Below, piece by piece: positions 31,705-42,860 of a DNA stretch of 64,000 nucleotides. Under the pieces are notes generated by a model, which saw nothing but the letters and a program-made list of their open reading frames with translations, was not told where the DNA came from and did no database searches. Position numbers and translations under genes: made by a program. The DNA lies in assembly GCA_934045075.1 (NCBI GenBank), contig OW203722.1, forward strand, positions 7,967,303 to 8,031,302, read 5' to 3'. Source of the stretch: Yponomeuta sedellus. Lineage: Eukaryota > Arthropoda > Insecta > Lepidoptera > Yponomeutidae. Position 1 is the stretch's first letter; each line of letters begins with the position of its first letter.

Positions 31705-32004
31705 GATCTCATGAAAAGTATAGATTCATAGATGTATTAAAATAAGTGTAGCTACAATAATACAAAGCAGTCCAGATTCCCTATGGCAGTTATAGAGTCG
31801 ATGTTTTCTACGCTTTCCTAACAGTCCATACAACGATATAGTACTATTAAATCGTTGCATCCATATGAAAAAAGTGATATCTCTGTGGCAAGCGCAGATA
31901 AAACGTTTGATAAGTTGGCCCGGATGAAAACTTACATTGTTACATTTCAATCGCCTCCCCTGATATTACCTTAATCTGCAGATTCGTATGTGATATTCAT
32001 CATC

Positions 32005-32160
32005 ATCATCCCATTATGTCCCCACCGAGGGGCACCGATCTCTTCCCTGAGGAACGTATAGTCCATTACGCCACCACTGGGCCAAGTTCAGATTTGTGGA
32101 GGCTTGCAAGATGGTTTTACGGTCAGAAGTTTTCAAACTGCCCTAAGGCCTCTGACTTGT
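32005..32160 (+). repeat. Repeat variant with CCCACCGAGGGGCAC
   Basis: CCATTATGTCCCCACCGAGG, GAGGAACGTATAGTCCATTA and AAGGCCTCTGACTTGTATG relate it to pieces at 9650 and 46700 and, more distantly, to the ACGGGTCTCT family. Confidence 0.55.
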
Positions 32161-32479
32161 ATGTGATATTAATCGCAGCCAAAGTCATCTATGTATGCGT
32201 CTTTTTCCGGGCACTATAAATTTATAGCAATTTTTTATAGGTGGCATCTGACATAATGCAGACGTCTCTATAGTCTGTTCACTGTCGAAATCCACAGTAA
32301 AAACGTAAAAATATTTATCTGCTCGTATTGCGTGCAACCACCCAAATAATTCTGCCTCGTCGCAAAAAATCCACTAACAAAACCAGCATTCTGCACAAAT
32401 CAGCGAAAGCGATCGAACAGAAATTTCGCAAATAATTGAGTACATGTTGTTATCCAAAACATAAAATTCACCTGGGGCA

Positions 32480-32515
32480 TTTTGATAGCGTTTGCAAACG
32501 CAAACGCTATCAAAA
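32480..32515. repeat. Perfect 16-bp inverted repeat, 4-nt loop
   Basis: TTTTGATAGCGTTTGC, AAAC, then the exact inverse. Intronic; no function assigned. Confidence 0.85.
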
Positions 32516-33229
32516 CATTTATTTATGTGACAATGTCCAATGGAAGCGACACAACATTATCGCGTGGAACACCGACCTTGTCAAGTAAAGCCTACTGTTA
32601 AACAAAACTCTATTTTGCACAAATAATTACTGTTAAACATGTAGAATAATAAAGATAGACGTAAATAGGTATGAAACTGAATTGATCGTAATATTAAGAT
32701 CGGGTTTTTGTGGTGATGTTAATTTTACTTAATTTATTGATAGAAAAATCAACAACGAAACCATACAAAATATTACATACAAAAATACTTATAGTAAGGC
32801 CAATTACAGATTTCCACGGAATTACTAGAGAATAGGAAATAAAGAGCTAAACACCATGCTTCTTATTAGCACAAGGAACAAGTACAAAATCCTAAAAACC
32901 ATTTTCTTGCTCAACATTAAAATTCATCCTACAAATATTATAAATACGAAAGTTTATGAAGATTTTTGGATGTTTGTTGCTCAATTACGCAATAATGGCT
33001 GCACGGATTTTCATGAAACTTAGCGTACAGGTAGACAAAGATCTGAATTGAGACATAGAATACTTGACATCCCGGTAATGGGTAATCCTGCACTGATGCA
33101 GTCGCTGGCACCAGCTAGTAATTCATAACTTTATTGCGACCACATAACGTTAAGATGTTCTTTTTAGGGTTTGTCTCATAAGTACTCGTATATACGAGTA
33201 TAACCGACACAATGATTTACACATAGATT

Positions 33230-33285
33230 TTGTCTATTTGGTCTGGTAAGTAATCAGTAGATTACTTACCAGACCAAATAGACAA
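33230..33285. repeat. Perfect 26-bp inverted repeat, 4-nt loop
   Basis: Arms 33230-33255 and 33260-33285 pair without mismatch (core TTTGGTCTGGTAAGTAATC). A separate perfect palindrome, TACTCGTATATACGAGTA, lies just upstream at 33183-33200. Confidence 0.9.
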
Positions 33286-33356
33286 GAAGGCCCACTGGCC
33301 TTCCGAATGAATTTCGTTTTGTATCCATATTCATCGTCCAGGTAGGTTCTACTACA

Positions 33357-33503
33357 AACCTATTTAGAGGCTAAAAATTCCGCCCATGCCGGGACTCGAG
33401 CCCTCGACCTCTGGCTAACCGTACCAGCGCTCTCCCAACTGAGCTAATGGGCAAGTGCCGGTTTTTTAAATTGTCCTCAGCACGGGTTAGTGCAACAAAA
33501 AAA
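33357..33503 (+). mobile_element. tRNA-derived SINE family 1, foldback copy C
   Basis: Starts AACCTATTTAGAGGC as an inverted SINE body, passes through an inverted tRNA-like module (33388-33452), then flips to a direct tail (TTTTTTAAATTGTCC, CAGCACGGGTTAGTGC, A7). A perfect 14-bp target duplication, TAGGTTCTACTACA, flanks it (33343-33356, 33504-33517). Confidence 0.92.
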
Positions 33504-33589
33504 TAGGTTCTACTACACTTTTTATTTTGCCTATGTACTTAAAAGTGTTTTACAAAGTTTCTAGAGTGGAGACTACGATCTGAAAAACG

Positions 33590-33735
33590 CAGCTTTGTTG
33601 CCCACCAGTTTACTGGACTGACAATCTGAGGCAGAGTCATAGCAGTGGTTGGATGAGAATGGTCGAGGACTAAGAAGTCAGAAAGATGGGGCATGCAATT
33701 TGGGGGGCCTATGTGCATTATCATTCCTTCTTCTT
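33590..33735 (+). pseudogene. RTE-like LINE ORF remnant
   Basis: The frame PPVYWTDNLRQ, then GWMRMVED-stop-EVRKMG, resembles the end of RTE-like ORFs (RPxxRWTDDLR...WMxxAxDR). It contains stops, so it is a fossil. Confidence 0.6.
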
Positions 33736-33960
33736 CTTCTTCAGGCTATATTAGTCCACTGATGCACATAGCCCTCCCCTAATGAGCGCTATAGCGCAAG
33801 GTTGTTCCATCATTGGGAGGTAATGCCCATAATCCCCACGCATCATTCCTCCACCAACCCGGAATTGGCCTCCGTGGTGGAGTAAGGACTTTAACTTCCT
33901 GCGATGCAGGAAGAGACCCGTACCCAGCAGTGGGAACATAAAAGGGTTGATAGCGATGTG
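33736..33960 (-). repeat. RTE 3' end joined to a piece of the ACGGGTCTCT repeat
   Basis: 33745-33850 is an inverted RTE 3' end (GCTATATTAGTCCACTG, ATAGCCCTCCCCTAATGAGC, GTAATGCCCATAATCCCC). From 33850 it passes directly into the ACGGGTCTCT-family repeat in minus orientation (GGGTCTCTTCCTGCATCGC on the minus strand). Confidence 0.6.
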
Positions 33961-34487
33961 CATCTGTGGACAAGTACGCACTAATTGATTGATTTACATG
34001 TATTTCCCACAATAAAATTACGTACTTACTTTCCAACAACTTATCGTCAATTTACATCTCACGCGTGATGCCACAATTACCATAATACAATAAGGATACT
34101 AGCATCTCCAAGCTTAAATGAAGCTATAAATTGTAGTGGCGGTGCGTAAGAGCACGTTTCGCTGATTGCGAACGGTGGCTATCGGTGGAATTCCAATACC
34201 GATTCGTTTTAGACACACATTAAATCAAAACAGAAGTGATTACTTCGGAATGCAGACATTTGTTTCAAAGTAAAATGTTGCTACAAAGATTAAAGACAAC
34301 GGCGACGAATGGAATTGAAGATATCTTATCTTCACCCGTCCACTTAAGGTTTATGTCCTTTTTAGCTATGATTGTGTCCGACTACTGAGCAAAGGCCTCC
34401 TTTTTAGACTTCCGATCCTACTTGTCCTTGGCCAACTCTTACCTCCTAGATAAAAATCGATCAAGTCGTCACGCCATTTCCTTTTAA

Positions 34488-34625
34488 GGGCTGATTTTTA
34501 AAAAGACAGATAACTTTTATCTGATGAATAAAAATGGCGGTTTGACATAATTTTCATACATAAGCTGTCAAACCGCCATTTTTATTTCTCAGATAAAAGT
34601 TATCTGACTATTGAAAAATCAGCCC
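34488..34625. mobile_element. 138-bp foldback MITE with TAA target duplication
   Basis: Arms of about 60 bp begin GGGCTGATTTTT and include CAGATAACTTTTATCTGA and AAAAATGGCGGTTTGACA, with the inverse on the right. TAA flanks both ends (34485-34487, 34626-34628), as in Harbinger-like elements. No coding capacity. Confidence 0.9.
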
Positions 34626-35742
34626 TAAGAAAAGTTTACTATTGAGCAAAGATTAAAATTTTCACCCAATTTACATCTTTGTGGCCGTTACAAGTCACAA
34701 AGACAATTTAACTGACTAATATAACAGCGACGGTAACAACCGTTCATCTCCAACCCTAATAAAACTATACTGTTTTTTCTTCTGGATTACTGGACTATGT
34801 TTAAAATAAAAATGACTCGATTTCGATTAATTTTTTTTTTCAGAATTATTATCATTGCCTGTATACCTACCTTTCGCAGTGTGTTTAATGAGTAATGTTC
34901 CCATTTTAAGCAACAAATGACGAACTGACATAAATGGAAGTCATTCGTGCGTATGTAATGTAATATTAGCATAATTATTAGTGCTAAGTACTAATTTCAA
35001 TAATTATAGGTTTCGTCTAATTTGGTTGCGAACCCTCTTTTACTATCGGAAGGTTGTATTGTACTCATACAATGGAGAGCAGGTTACCTTTTACATTTTT
35101 ATCACAAAATTGCCCGTAACTTGATAATTGATTTGCCTTGATAGAAGAATGTCCATTGTATTTAAATACATGTGACTTTAAAGATTATCTATCAAACAAC
35201 ACTATTACAAAGCAGAAAATGCGAAATACGAAATTTTTATGGTAAATTAATTAAAAAATTTAAAAGTGATAGAACCAATGTTATTGTGATGGAACGTGGT
35301 GGAACAAAAGGACGAAAAATGAAACAAAATTGTCCATTCTAGAAATTACTCAGTGTAGAGTTACCTCACATTTTCTCTCAACTGTATACAAAGTGTGTAT
35401 AAAGTGTTGTCTATCTATCTATCTCTACAATCAAAATGTCCATCAGCCTATACATTTTTGTTGCAATGTCACCCGTAAGCTGGCTGTAGAGGACATACAC
35501 CTAAACGTTGATGTGCTATCGACTGTACATCGCCAGATCCCTATTGTTAGTGCAATGCAAAGCTGACGCTAGGCTATTGTTGCGCGAGCGCATCAACATG
35601 TACGACGTCACGACCAATCGCACTCACCAGTTCAGATAATCATTACTGTCACAAAAATTACGTTACAGAGGTTTCATTTGGACCTGTGAAAAAGGAATAG
35701 AATATAAAATATACCGCTACTCATTTCAATTTTGTACGCTTA

Positions 35743-35930
35743 GGGCCTGTTTCACAATCTGCAAATAAAGTTCGGGATAAGCTATCCGCAACCAGAGCTA
35801 CCGTCTGTTCTAAATTTGAAGCCATAAACAAACACACTCAATATAGGAATATTTATTTAAATTTAGAACAAACGGCAGCCCTGGTTGCGGATAACTTATC
35901 CGGAACTTCATTTGCAGATTGTAAATATTA
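35743..35930. mobile_element. Foldback MITE, second copy of the 5268 family
   Basis: Long arms run from CACAATCTGCAAATAAAGTT through CTATCCGCAACCAGAGCTAC to GTTCTAAATTT and back. They match the arms at 5268-5445. The outer left end starts GGGCCTGTTTCAC. Confidence 0.8.
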
Positions 35931-35934
35931 ATAA

Positions 35935-36055
35935 AGATAACTCATTCCAACTGGCTGACTGGAAGAGAAGAGCTGAAATGCGCTTAGAGGTCTGACTTGG
36001 CTGAGGCCTATGTCTTGCAGTGGACTGACACCTGCGGATTATGATGATTGATGAT
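35935..36055 (+). mobile_element. LINE 3' end fragment with (GAT)n tail
   Basis: GACTGGAAGAGAAGAGCTG, then GAGGCCTATGTCTTGCAGTG and GACTGACACCTGCGGATTA, followed by ATGATGATTGATGATGATGA. The protein sense (RAEMRLEV, AYVLQWTD with frame breaks) is an RTE-like carboxyl end. Confidence 0.55.
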
Positions 36056-36081
36056 GATGATGACTTATTTCAAACAATAAT

Positions 36082-36152
36082 CGATATCAACCCTTGTACT
36101 TCCCCACTGCTGGTTCACGGGTCTCTTCCTGCATCGCAGGAAGGTTAGGCTA
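36082..36152 (+). repeat. Fragment of the ACGGGTCTCT repeat
   Basis: ATCAACCCTTGTACTTCCCC, CACGGGTCTCTTCCTGCATC, AGGAAGGTTAGGCTA. A similar short piece lies at 37768-37830. Confidence 0.6.
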
Positions 36153-36192
36153 ATAATGTCATTTATTTATTTACAAATACTTTTATTGCATT

Positions 36193-36309
36193 ATATTCTT
36201 TTTAATGCACTAACCCGTAGGTACTCAGGACATTTTTTTTTAAAACCTATTTAGAGGTCGGAATTTGCATGGGTGGAATTTTTAGCCTCTAAATAGGTTT
36301 TTAAAAAAA
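36193..36309 (-). mobile_element. tRNA-derived SINE family 1, minimal foldback copy H
   Basis: A perfect 14-bp target duplication ACTTTTATTGCATT (36179-36192, 36310-36323) encloses inverted tail, inverted body, then direct body ending TAGGTTTTTAAAAAA. The tRNA-like module has been lost at the turn, leaving only GCATGGGTGGAATTTTTAGCC. Read on the minus strand the order is the same as in copies C and E. Confidence 0.9.
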
Positions 36310-36323
36310 ACTTTTATTGCATT

Positions 36324-37439
36324 TAAACTAATTGTACAATACATCAGAGTGTTCATGAAAGCATTTACTATCAATCAACCTCAGGGTAAAAGAATGATTG
36401 ACAATATAGTTTTCAATACAATACGACGATGACAGACCGCGGTCTTATTTCTAAAAGCGATCTAGTCTAACATTTAATCTTCAAAATCAGGCTTCTGGTT
36501 CTTCCTGCTTATTCTGTTCTTTTGTGCCCTCAAAATATGCTGAATTCATGTACCGTGAAATATCCCTCCGGCCTTACAACCATTTGGAACTGTTCCGTGT
36601 TGAGCCCCCAACAACAACTAATAAAATTAGGGTTATTTTAAAATGCACATATCTGCTAGATTACCTGTCCTATGTTATCCATAATGGTCGGGTTCACATT
36701 TAACGATTACCGTAACTGCACGACATCGTTGAACCGGTGTTCATGCGAAATTAAAACAACTTGAAAAAAAGTCCAGGAATTCAAGACATCACATAAAAGA
36801 AATGTTAAAAAATTGCCTATAGCTAATGTAATTGGAAGGAAATGCATTATACTTCTTTTTTGAAAAATTATATTTTACTATAATCACAGTATATACATAT
36901 TTGTTCTCCTCTGTAATTGTGCGCTATTCATATAATTTATCTTTAATACAGGGAGTCTCTGAAAGCACTTAAATCTTCTAATAAGAGAATTATGGTTCCA
37001 GCAATTTCAATTTCAGAAATTCCAGAAAACGTTATTTTAAGGAGAATATGCTCGTAGGCTAACTATAGCCCATGAGCCTATTCTCAGACCACAAGTTTGT
37101 GAAGAATCTCAGACCTTCCAATTATACACAAAAAAGTTCATATAAATCGGTGAAGCCGGTTCGTATTCGATTACAAATACAAACACGAGTTTTGTATATT
37201 CATTACCCATCAAGTTGACTATAAAAAACCTGCTCGGAAGAAAAGCGGTCTTGTCCGGACGTCCTTCAATGTGCACCTAAACTCGAAATACCTAACTCCT
37301 ACAACGTGATTGCAATACGTAGTTACTGCTTTATACCGTACCACATAACACGGGCTGCACGGTTAACCGGATTTCATAGTTGTAGTAGATAACAGAGCAA
37401 TGAGGTGAGGTTACCTACTGGGTGCGCAATATATTAAGG
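36324..37439. other. Intronic DNA, nothing recognised
   Basis: No splice-bounded coding segment or shared repeat seen. Confidence 0.4.
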
Positions 37440-37612
37440 GATAATATTTCTTAATGATTCGCGATACTCATACATAGTTACATATTAAACGGGTCAAATC
37501 GCGATTATTTATTAGGTAAAACGTAATTACCTTATTTCCCGACGTTTCGGCAGCGTTACAGTTGCCGTGGTCTCGGGTAATTACGACCCGTTTAATGTGT
37601 AACTATATTAAG
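37440..37612. mobile_element. MITE-like repeat with TTAAACGGGTCAAATCGCG ends
   Basis: Left end CATATTAAACGGGTCAAATC and right end CGACCCGTTTAATGTGTAAC are inverted. The centre has CCCGACGTTTCGGCAGCG and TTGCCGTGGTCTCGGG, which I recall as common in Lepidoptera. Related ends are at 31594 and 41883; 40290 shares the CGCGATTATTTATT phrase. Confidence 0.65.
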
Positions 37613-37767
37613 GGATTTCAAAGAGCAACTAATTACGAGATCCGCGAAATAAACATTGGATCAGCAAACTCAATTTGCTAACAAACTAACAAAAATATCG
37701 TAAGCAAATGAATAAATGTTCATCTGTCTCATATGTAGTTTGCAATGTTGAACAATTTAATCTATGT

Positions 37768-37830
37768 CAACCCTTTGTATGTCCCCACTGCTGGGGCACG
37801 AGTCCCTTCATGCGTCGCAGGAAGGTTAGG
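37768..37830 (+). repeat. Fragment of the ACGGGTCTCT repeat
   Basis: TGTCAACCCTTTGTATGTCC, then GGGGCACGAGTCCCTTCATG and GGAAGGTTAGGCC. Confidence 0.6.
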
Positions 37831-37894
37831 CCACTTGTAACAGTGAAAACCTCTTTACACCATTTTTTATATTTCTTTAATTCTGTCTATCATT

Positions 37895-38352
37895 ACACTA
37901 TTTTTATTTTTAATGCACTAACCCGTGCTAAGGAACAAATTTAAATTAAGGAACAATTGGTAGAGCGCTGGTACGGATAGCCAGAGGTTGCGGGTTCGAA
38001 TCCCGGCATGGGTGAAATTTTTAGCCTCTAAATAGGTTTTTAAATTTGTTCCTTAGCACGGGTTAGTGCATTAAAAATAAAAATAGTGTAATCATGTGGG
38101 TACAGTGATATCGTTCCGATGTTAAACCTAACTGCAAAGTAGGTAGTCGGGGCTGTAAGTAATGCAATTTGCTTAAGTCAGATGTCGCTGCCTGTACGTA
38201 ATACAGAGAATATTGTAAAGAGGTTCGAAATTTCACTGATGCCGTGAGTCGCCCATTGGCTCAATTGGTAGAGCGCTGGTACGGATAGCCAGAGGTTGCG
38301 GGTTCGAATCCCGGCATGGGTGAAATTTTTAGCCTCTAAATAGGTTTTTAAA
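37895..38352 (-). mobile_element. tRNA-derived SINE family 1, dimeric foldback copy D
   Basis: A 13-bp duplication TCTGTCTATCATT (37882-37894, 38353-38365) flanks it. On the plus strand: inverted tail (ending near 37945), direct tRNA unit 1 with body and tail (to about 38093), a 160-bp leader (ATGTGGGTACAGTGATATCG onward), direct tRNA unit 2 and body ending GGTTTTTAAA. On the minus strand this is an inverted dimer followed by a direct tail. TAAGGAACAA is repeated at the inversion joint. Both tRNA units keep boxes A and B. Confidence 0.9.
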
Positions 38353-38384
38353 TCTGTCTATCATTTTATAAAATTAAAAATTAT

Positions 38385-38548
38385 ATTACTGTACGTAATA
38401 CAGAGAATAGTGTAAAGAGGTTCGAAATTTCTCTGATGCTGGTGAGTCGCCCATTGGCTCAGTTGGAAAGAGCGCTGGCACGGATAGCCAGAGGTCGTGG
38501 GTTTGAATCCCGGCATGGGTGGAATTTTTAGCCTCTAAAAAGGTATTT
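38385..38548 (+). mobile_element. tRNA-derived SINE family 1, simple copy G
   Basis: A leader from about CTGTACGTAATACAGAG, tRNA-like module at 38450-38521 (GCCCATTGGCTCAGTTGG to GGCATGGGTG), and body ending AAAAAGGTATTTAA. A short duplication AAAATTAT flanks it (38377-38384, 38549-38556). No LINE-like tail. Confidence 0.85.
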
Positions 38549-38964
38549 AAAATTATGTCACCCATTCTTGAGATTTCCCTCAGTTTTAGCATTACTACTT
38601 CACATCTTGACTAGACCTGACTGTTTTTACCTGCTTATTCCATTTTTATTAAATCTTCTATATACTCGTATATTATAAATAAATCAATAAAGCACAAAGT
38701 TAAAGTCGTTCCAGTTTTATTATTTATTAAAAGTTATACAACATCACACACTTAATAAATTAATATAAATAATAGAACAATATAATATGAAACATCTTGG
38801 TAACTTAGAATGGCCGTACCCGCACTTATAGATCCAATTCAAACTGTATCAAAGCATTCGGTGACCTAAAACTGCTTTTTACAGTACATTCGTAACAACC
38901 TTTACTTTTCATTTAAAAGTCACTGCAGAGTTGAACACCATTAACCTAGAGTCCACGCCACGTG

Positions 38965-39258
38965 TCAAATACAAAGCACGTGGACAACCTTATCACGGAG
39001 TGCGTAATGAGAACTAAAACATACCCTTAGTGCACCGCAACTTTGTCGTTTAACTACACATCCGTGGCAAAGATCAGATATGGATGGAAAGAGATAGTCA
39101 GACACGTTATTGTATGCACAAAGTGCAACAAAATCCTCATAGGTTATATCCAAAACTTGAGGGATCCCTAGCAATAGCCGGACAAACGTAGTTTGGTTTT
39201 TAATCAGAAATGACATTCGGGATCGCAAGGACTCTTTATCAATATATTTACAGGACAT
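38965..39258 (-). CDS. Unrecognised 97-codon frame in CrebA intron 1
   Basis: Opposite to CrebA. The predicted product starts MSCKYIDKESL, is Cys- and Leu-rich, and has no motif I recognise. Downstream on its strand, AATAAATAATAAAACTGG (38710-38727) could supply polyadenylation signals. It could be a small intronic gene, a decayed retrocopy or chance. No start context, splice or repeat evidence decides. Confidence 0.2.
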   Translation of the reverse strand: MSCKYIDKESLRSRMSFLIKNQTTFVRLLLGIPQVLDITYEDFVALCAYNNVSDYLFPSISDLCHGCVVKRQSCGALRVCFSSHYALRDKVVHVLCI

Positions 39259-39394
39259 AAATCAAGGTTTGATCATGCTTACAACGTGCTTACTGCTGAG
39301 AATAAAAAAAAACTGGAGCCTCAAAGACCAGATAAGAAGTTAATCACACAGCTATAATTTCATTTTGAAAAGTTTTTTTCCAATTCTTAGTCGT

Positions 39395-39510
39395 CGTCGT
39401 CGTCAGGCTATACTAGTCCACTGCTGGACATAGCCCTCCCCTAAAGAGCGCCACGTTGTGCTATCATAGGGGGTAATGCCCATAATCCCCACGCTGGGCA
39501 TGCGGGTGAC
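39395..39510 (-). mobile_element. RTE 3' end fragment, minus strand
   Basis: Nearly the reverse complement of 3620-3735 (CAGCGTGGGGATTATGGGC, ACGTGGCGCTCTTTAGGGG, CAACAGTGGACTAGTATAGC), ending in a (GAC)n tail. Confidence 0.65.
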
Positions 39511-39534
39511 ATCATATAAATTTAGCTTTGAGCA

Positions 39535-39785
39535 ATGCTCTGTAAGATGTGGAAATGGGCAAGCCATACATGTCGACGCAGAGAAGACAAACAAAATAGG
39601 GTGTGTAAAAGTGCTAGTCTGGAGACCTAGAGACGGGCGGAGAAGTGTGGGCAGGCAACCAATGTGATGGACTGACGACCTGGTCAAAATGATAGAAAAA
39701 AATGGATGCGGAAGGCCCAAGACCGAAATGAACGGCGTGGATTAGAAGAGACCTACACTCAGTTTGGGGTGGCTATAAGTTGAAG
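39535..39785 (+). pseudogene. RTE-like LINE ORF remnant
   Basis: Reads KVLVWRPRDGRRSVGRQPM, stop, WTDDLVK, then in shifted frames DRNEWRGLEETYTQFG, the usual end of an RTE-like polyprotein (VLEWRPRxGxRxxGRPxxRWTDD). Stops and frame changes make it a fossil. It is back to back with the inverted 3' end at 39395. Confidence 0.7.
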
Positions 39786-39814
39786 AAGAAGAATAATAAG
39801 AAGTGTAGTGTCCT

Positions 39815-39920
39815 CCTCCAATCCTCCGCCGACCCGGACTTGGCCCCCGTGGTGGAGAATGGCCTAACCTCCTGCGATGCAGGAAGAGACCCGTGCCCTA
39901 GCAGTGAAGACAAACAAAGG
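39815..39920 (-). repeat. Fragment of the ACGGGTCTCT repeat, minus strand
   Basis: GGCCCCCGTGGTGGAGAATG, CCTGCGATGCAGGAAGAGAC and AAAGGGTTGACG. Confidence 0.6.
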
Positions 39921-41544
39921 GTTGACGCCTTTGATACCATACTGTATGTAATATCCTCCTAAGCCCTGGCGTCCCAGAAATAGGACACCACTTATAACTT
40001 TCTTAATTCACACCCAATGATTTAGTAGGAAGTCCGGAAAAGTTACTGTTCCAGGTCAAATATTTTCCTCATAATTTTTTGGGCAAGAAGTTCTTCAAAA
40101 TCTACGTATAGATTTAGAGGACATGAAGTAACTTACCTCCAGCGCTTAGGACGATATACTTATCATAACGAGCTTTGGTCTTTTGGGCGTCTTACCATCC
40201 CTTGAGGTTGGCGTCATCGGAGTGCAATATGAAGGACATCATACGTATACTATCAATGACATACAGTGCAAAGTCTAGTTATACGCTTAAAGGGTCTTAT
40301 CGCGATTATTTATTGGGTAAACTTAACTACTAAGTAACTTAAGTTACTTGTTTACGTATATATTAGCATCGCAAGTCATTAAACATACCAGAAAGTGTGT
40401 CATTGAGAGTCATTACGGCTAAATCCGTACATGGAGAGTATGGAAGTTTAGATTTCAGATGCATATTTGTAACTCGAAAACGTTTAAAGGATTTAACATA
40501 CTTGGCACACTTACACACATTACCAGCGAACCGTTTTGTATAAAATTTGCGCCCCCCGCCGCCTCGTCCTTTCTATGTGAGCTTCGTCCCGTCTCTTCAG
40601 TGCATTTTGTATGATAGTGGATTGGAAAGACGACGCGTCTTCCCCGCGCCCTCACCCCACTCGTTTCTGTGTGGCCAAGGCCTAAGAGGCGAGATTGCTG
40701 CAAAATCTGTGCGTGTGATTTTCCCAGGCGTCACAGTCATTAGCCGGTAATGCAGCAACGAAAGACATTGACTAACACAGAACCTGCACAAAACCACAAT
40801 ATTTACTGAAGCAATGTGGCCCTTTAGGGCCTGTTCAGACGAGTTATATATTTTAATCTCATTTATTCCTTAAAGCCTCGACGGATACTCTCTCTTTCTG
40901 AGAGAAAGTCTGTGCCTCCATTGTTGATTAATTGACTAAAAGCCAGTCGATATAATATGTCATATACCTACTGTGAAACATTTCAACTCTGCTAATACGC
41001 GTCTACCTATTACACTTCAATAGATAAAGATCTTCATAAAGACACACGTAAGAATATACCCTTCCCGCTTGGTACCCTTTGCGAACGGGACTCTGAAAAC
41101 TGGCTCATTGAAAACTTGTTATATCTTGGCAGATACGTAGCGTGTTTTATGATTCATACCAGACAAAAATAGAAACATGAAACCCCTCTGAACAGACCTT
41201 TAGCTGAACCGACCCTGATGCAATCATAAAGCCATTATAGTTTTTAAAATAAGTAAATGGCGCGGTCGTAATGATATGCTCAGCGCTTTTATGGTATTTT
41301 GCGCTCACTGCGACATATTAAATGTTTACTTCATCGTTTAAACATCATGGATACCACACAATGTTGAATTATAGTCGTAGGTAAATTAAAGTAAATTGAA
41401 GTAAAATCGTTTATTTAGCAAAACGTGTTAGATCGTGAACGCTTACATGTTCTCAAAATATTGTGTCAAGCAAGATACCTTATGATCTTCTCTTGATGTT
41501 CAAATATAGTACATTACACAATTAAAATAAGAATTAATCAAATC
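39921..41544. other. Intronic DNA, nothing firm
   Basis: GC rises between 40545 and 40690, producing overlapping frames on both strands, none recognisable. A piece near 40290-40335 resembles the 37440 repeat. Confidence 0.4.
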
Positions 41545-41710
41545 GTCGTCGTCGTCGCCAGGCTTTACTAGTCCACTGCGATGAGCGCCATAGCGCCCTG
41601 TCTTCAGCTTGCCGCATCCATCATCTGCCTGCAGTTTTTTGCAGATCGTCATCCCACCTAGTTTGAGGGCGTCCTACACTACGTTTGCCGAGTCGCAGTC
41701 TCCGCTCAAG
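41545..41710 (-). pseudogene. RTE-like LINE ORF remnant, minus strand
   Basis: The minus strand reads LRLGKRSVG-like, then GRPQTRWDDDLQ and AEDRALWRSSQWT-like segments, typical of the RTE carboxyl end, with an inverted (GAC)n tail at 41546. Confidence 0.6.
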
Positions 41711-41882
41711 GACACGAATTAATCAAGTAAAGGTTCTTAAAAATAAAGTCTCTTTGTACTCGTACTTGTCTAACTACGGCCAAAATGATTCATATAAAAA
41801 GTCGCCAAAATACTAATTAGAATAATTTTAATAAATTTCCAGTGGAAAAGGTCATGCAAAACTTAAGCAGGCTATTCTACTG

Positions 41883-41950
41883 AGTTATATATTAAACAGG
41901 TCCAATGGCGATTATTTATCAAGTAAAACGTAATTACCTTAATTCTCGTA
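41883..41950. repeat. Fragment of the TTAAACGGGTC repeat
   Basis: AGTTATATATTAAACAGGTC and CGATTATTTATCAAGTAAAA match the left half of 37440. Confidence 0.5.
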
Positions 41951-42429
41951 ATAAACGTAATAATCTTAATTTTCATACATTCTACAGAAATTCTACACAG
42001 CTACATCTTCCATGTTGAGCTCCGAACCCATGTGCTAAATTTAGGGTTTACTGCTACAATTAAATGATAAAAACACAAATAGTCACATAAACATGCGTTA
42101 TCTGAAATTCCGTCGGCCGCATCACAAATAACAACTTTTTATCATAGCCAAGTTCATGCTCAGCACGTAATTTCTGATTCACAGCCTCCTCTGCCGCTAT
42201 CGGAGAGATGTGACGCGTGATTTTCACATTCCGAGATGGCGAGCGATAAAACAAACGTACTCAATAACACGTACAGGTGTACCGACTTATCTGGGCCTTG
42301 ATTTCGCTCGCTTATTGTGATTTAATGGAGGATAATTCTACCTGATTGCGTCCGGAGCCCTATAACAAGAAAATACCTTATCGGAAAGATAGATGGACAG
42401 GTGGACCAACTCCGAACAAACTCAAGAGT

Positions 42430-42790
42430 TCCTGGCTTCAATCTACCTCGAAAATACTGGACTTAAATGAATAGGTGTCGAACATCGCATGGTAGATGCG
42501 CCGACCTGATGCATAGGTACAGGTTCCGTACAGTACAGACCCCACTTGTGGATGCGGAGAGGTGCAGACTATGTGCCAGACTACTGACCATTGTCCGCTA
42601 TGGTCCATAAGAGGAGACATTCGGAAGATTCACGAAGCGGACAAGAAAGTGACCGATTGAAGTGATGGCGTATTTTAACCTGCTGTATACCATACGCAAA
42701 ATAAATAAATGGGCCGGACATCTGGTTAGACGGGAGACGGACGGTGGAAGTGAAAAAAAGACAAATTTACCACAAAACAACAACACATAA
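42430..42790 (+). pseudogene. Probable degenerate LINE RT remnant
   Basis: One frame near 42700 reads KWAGHLVRRETDGG, a common segment of RTE-like ORFs (WAGHxxRRxDxRW). The stretch before it is frame-broken and only loosely RT-like. Confidence 0.45.
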
Positions 42791-42860
42791 TAGAGATCTT
42801 TCTATCTAAGATATTACATCAGGACACGGTCAAATGTTTTACATTGGTGACTCTAGTTTT

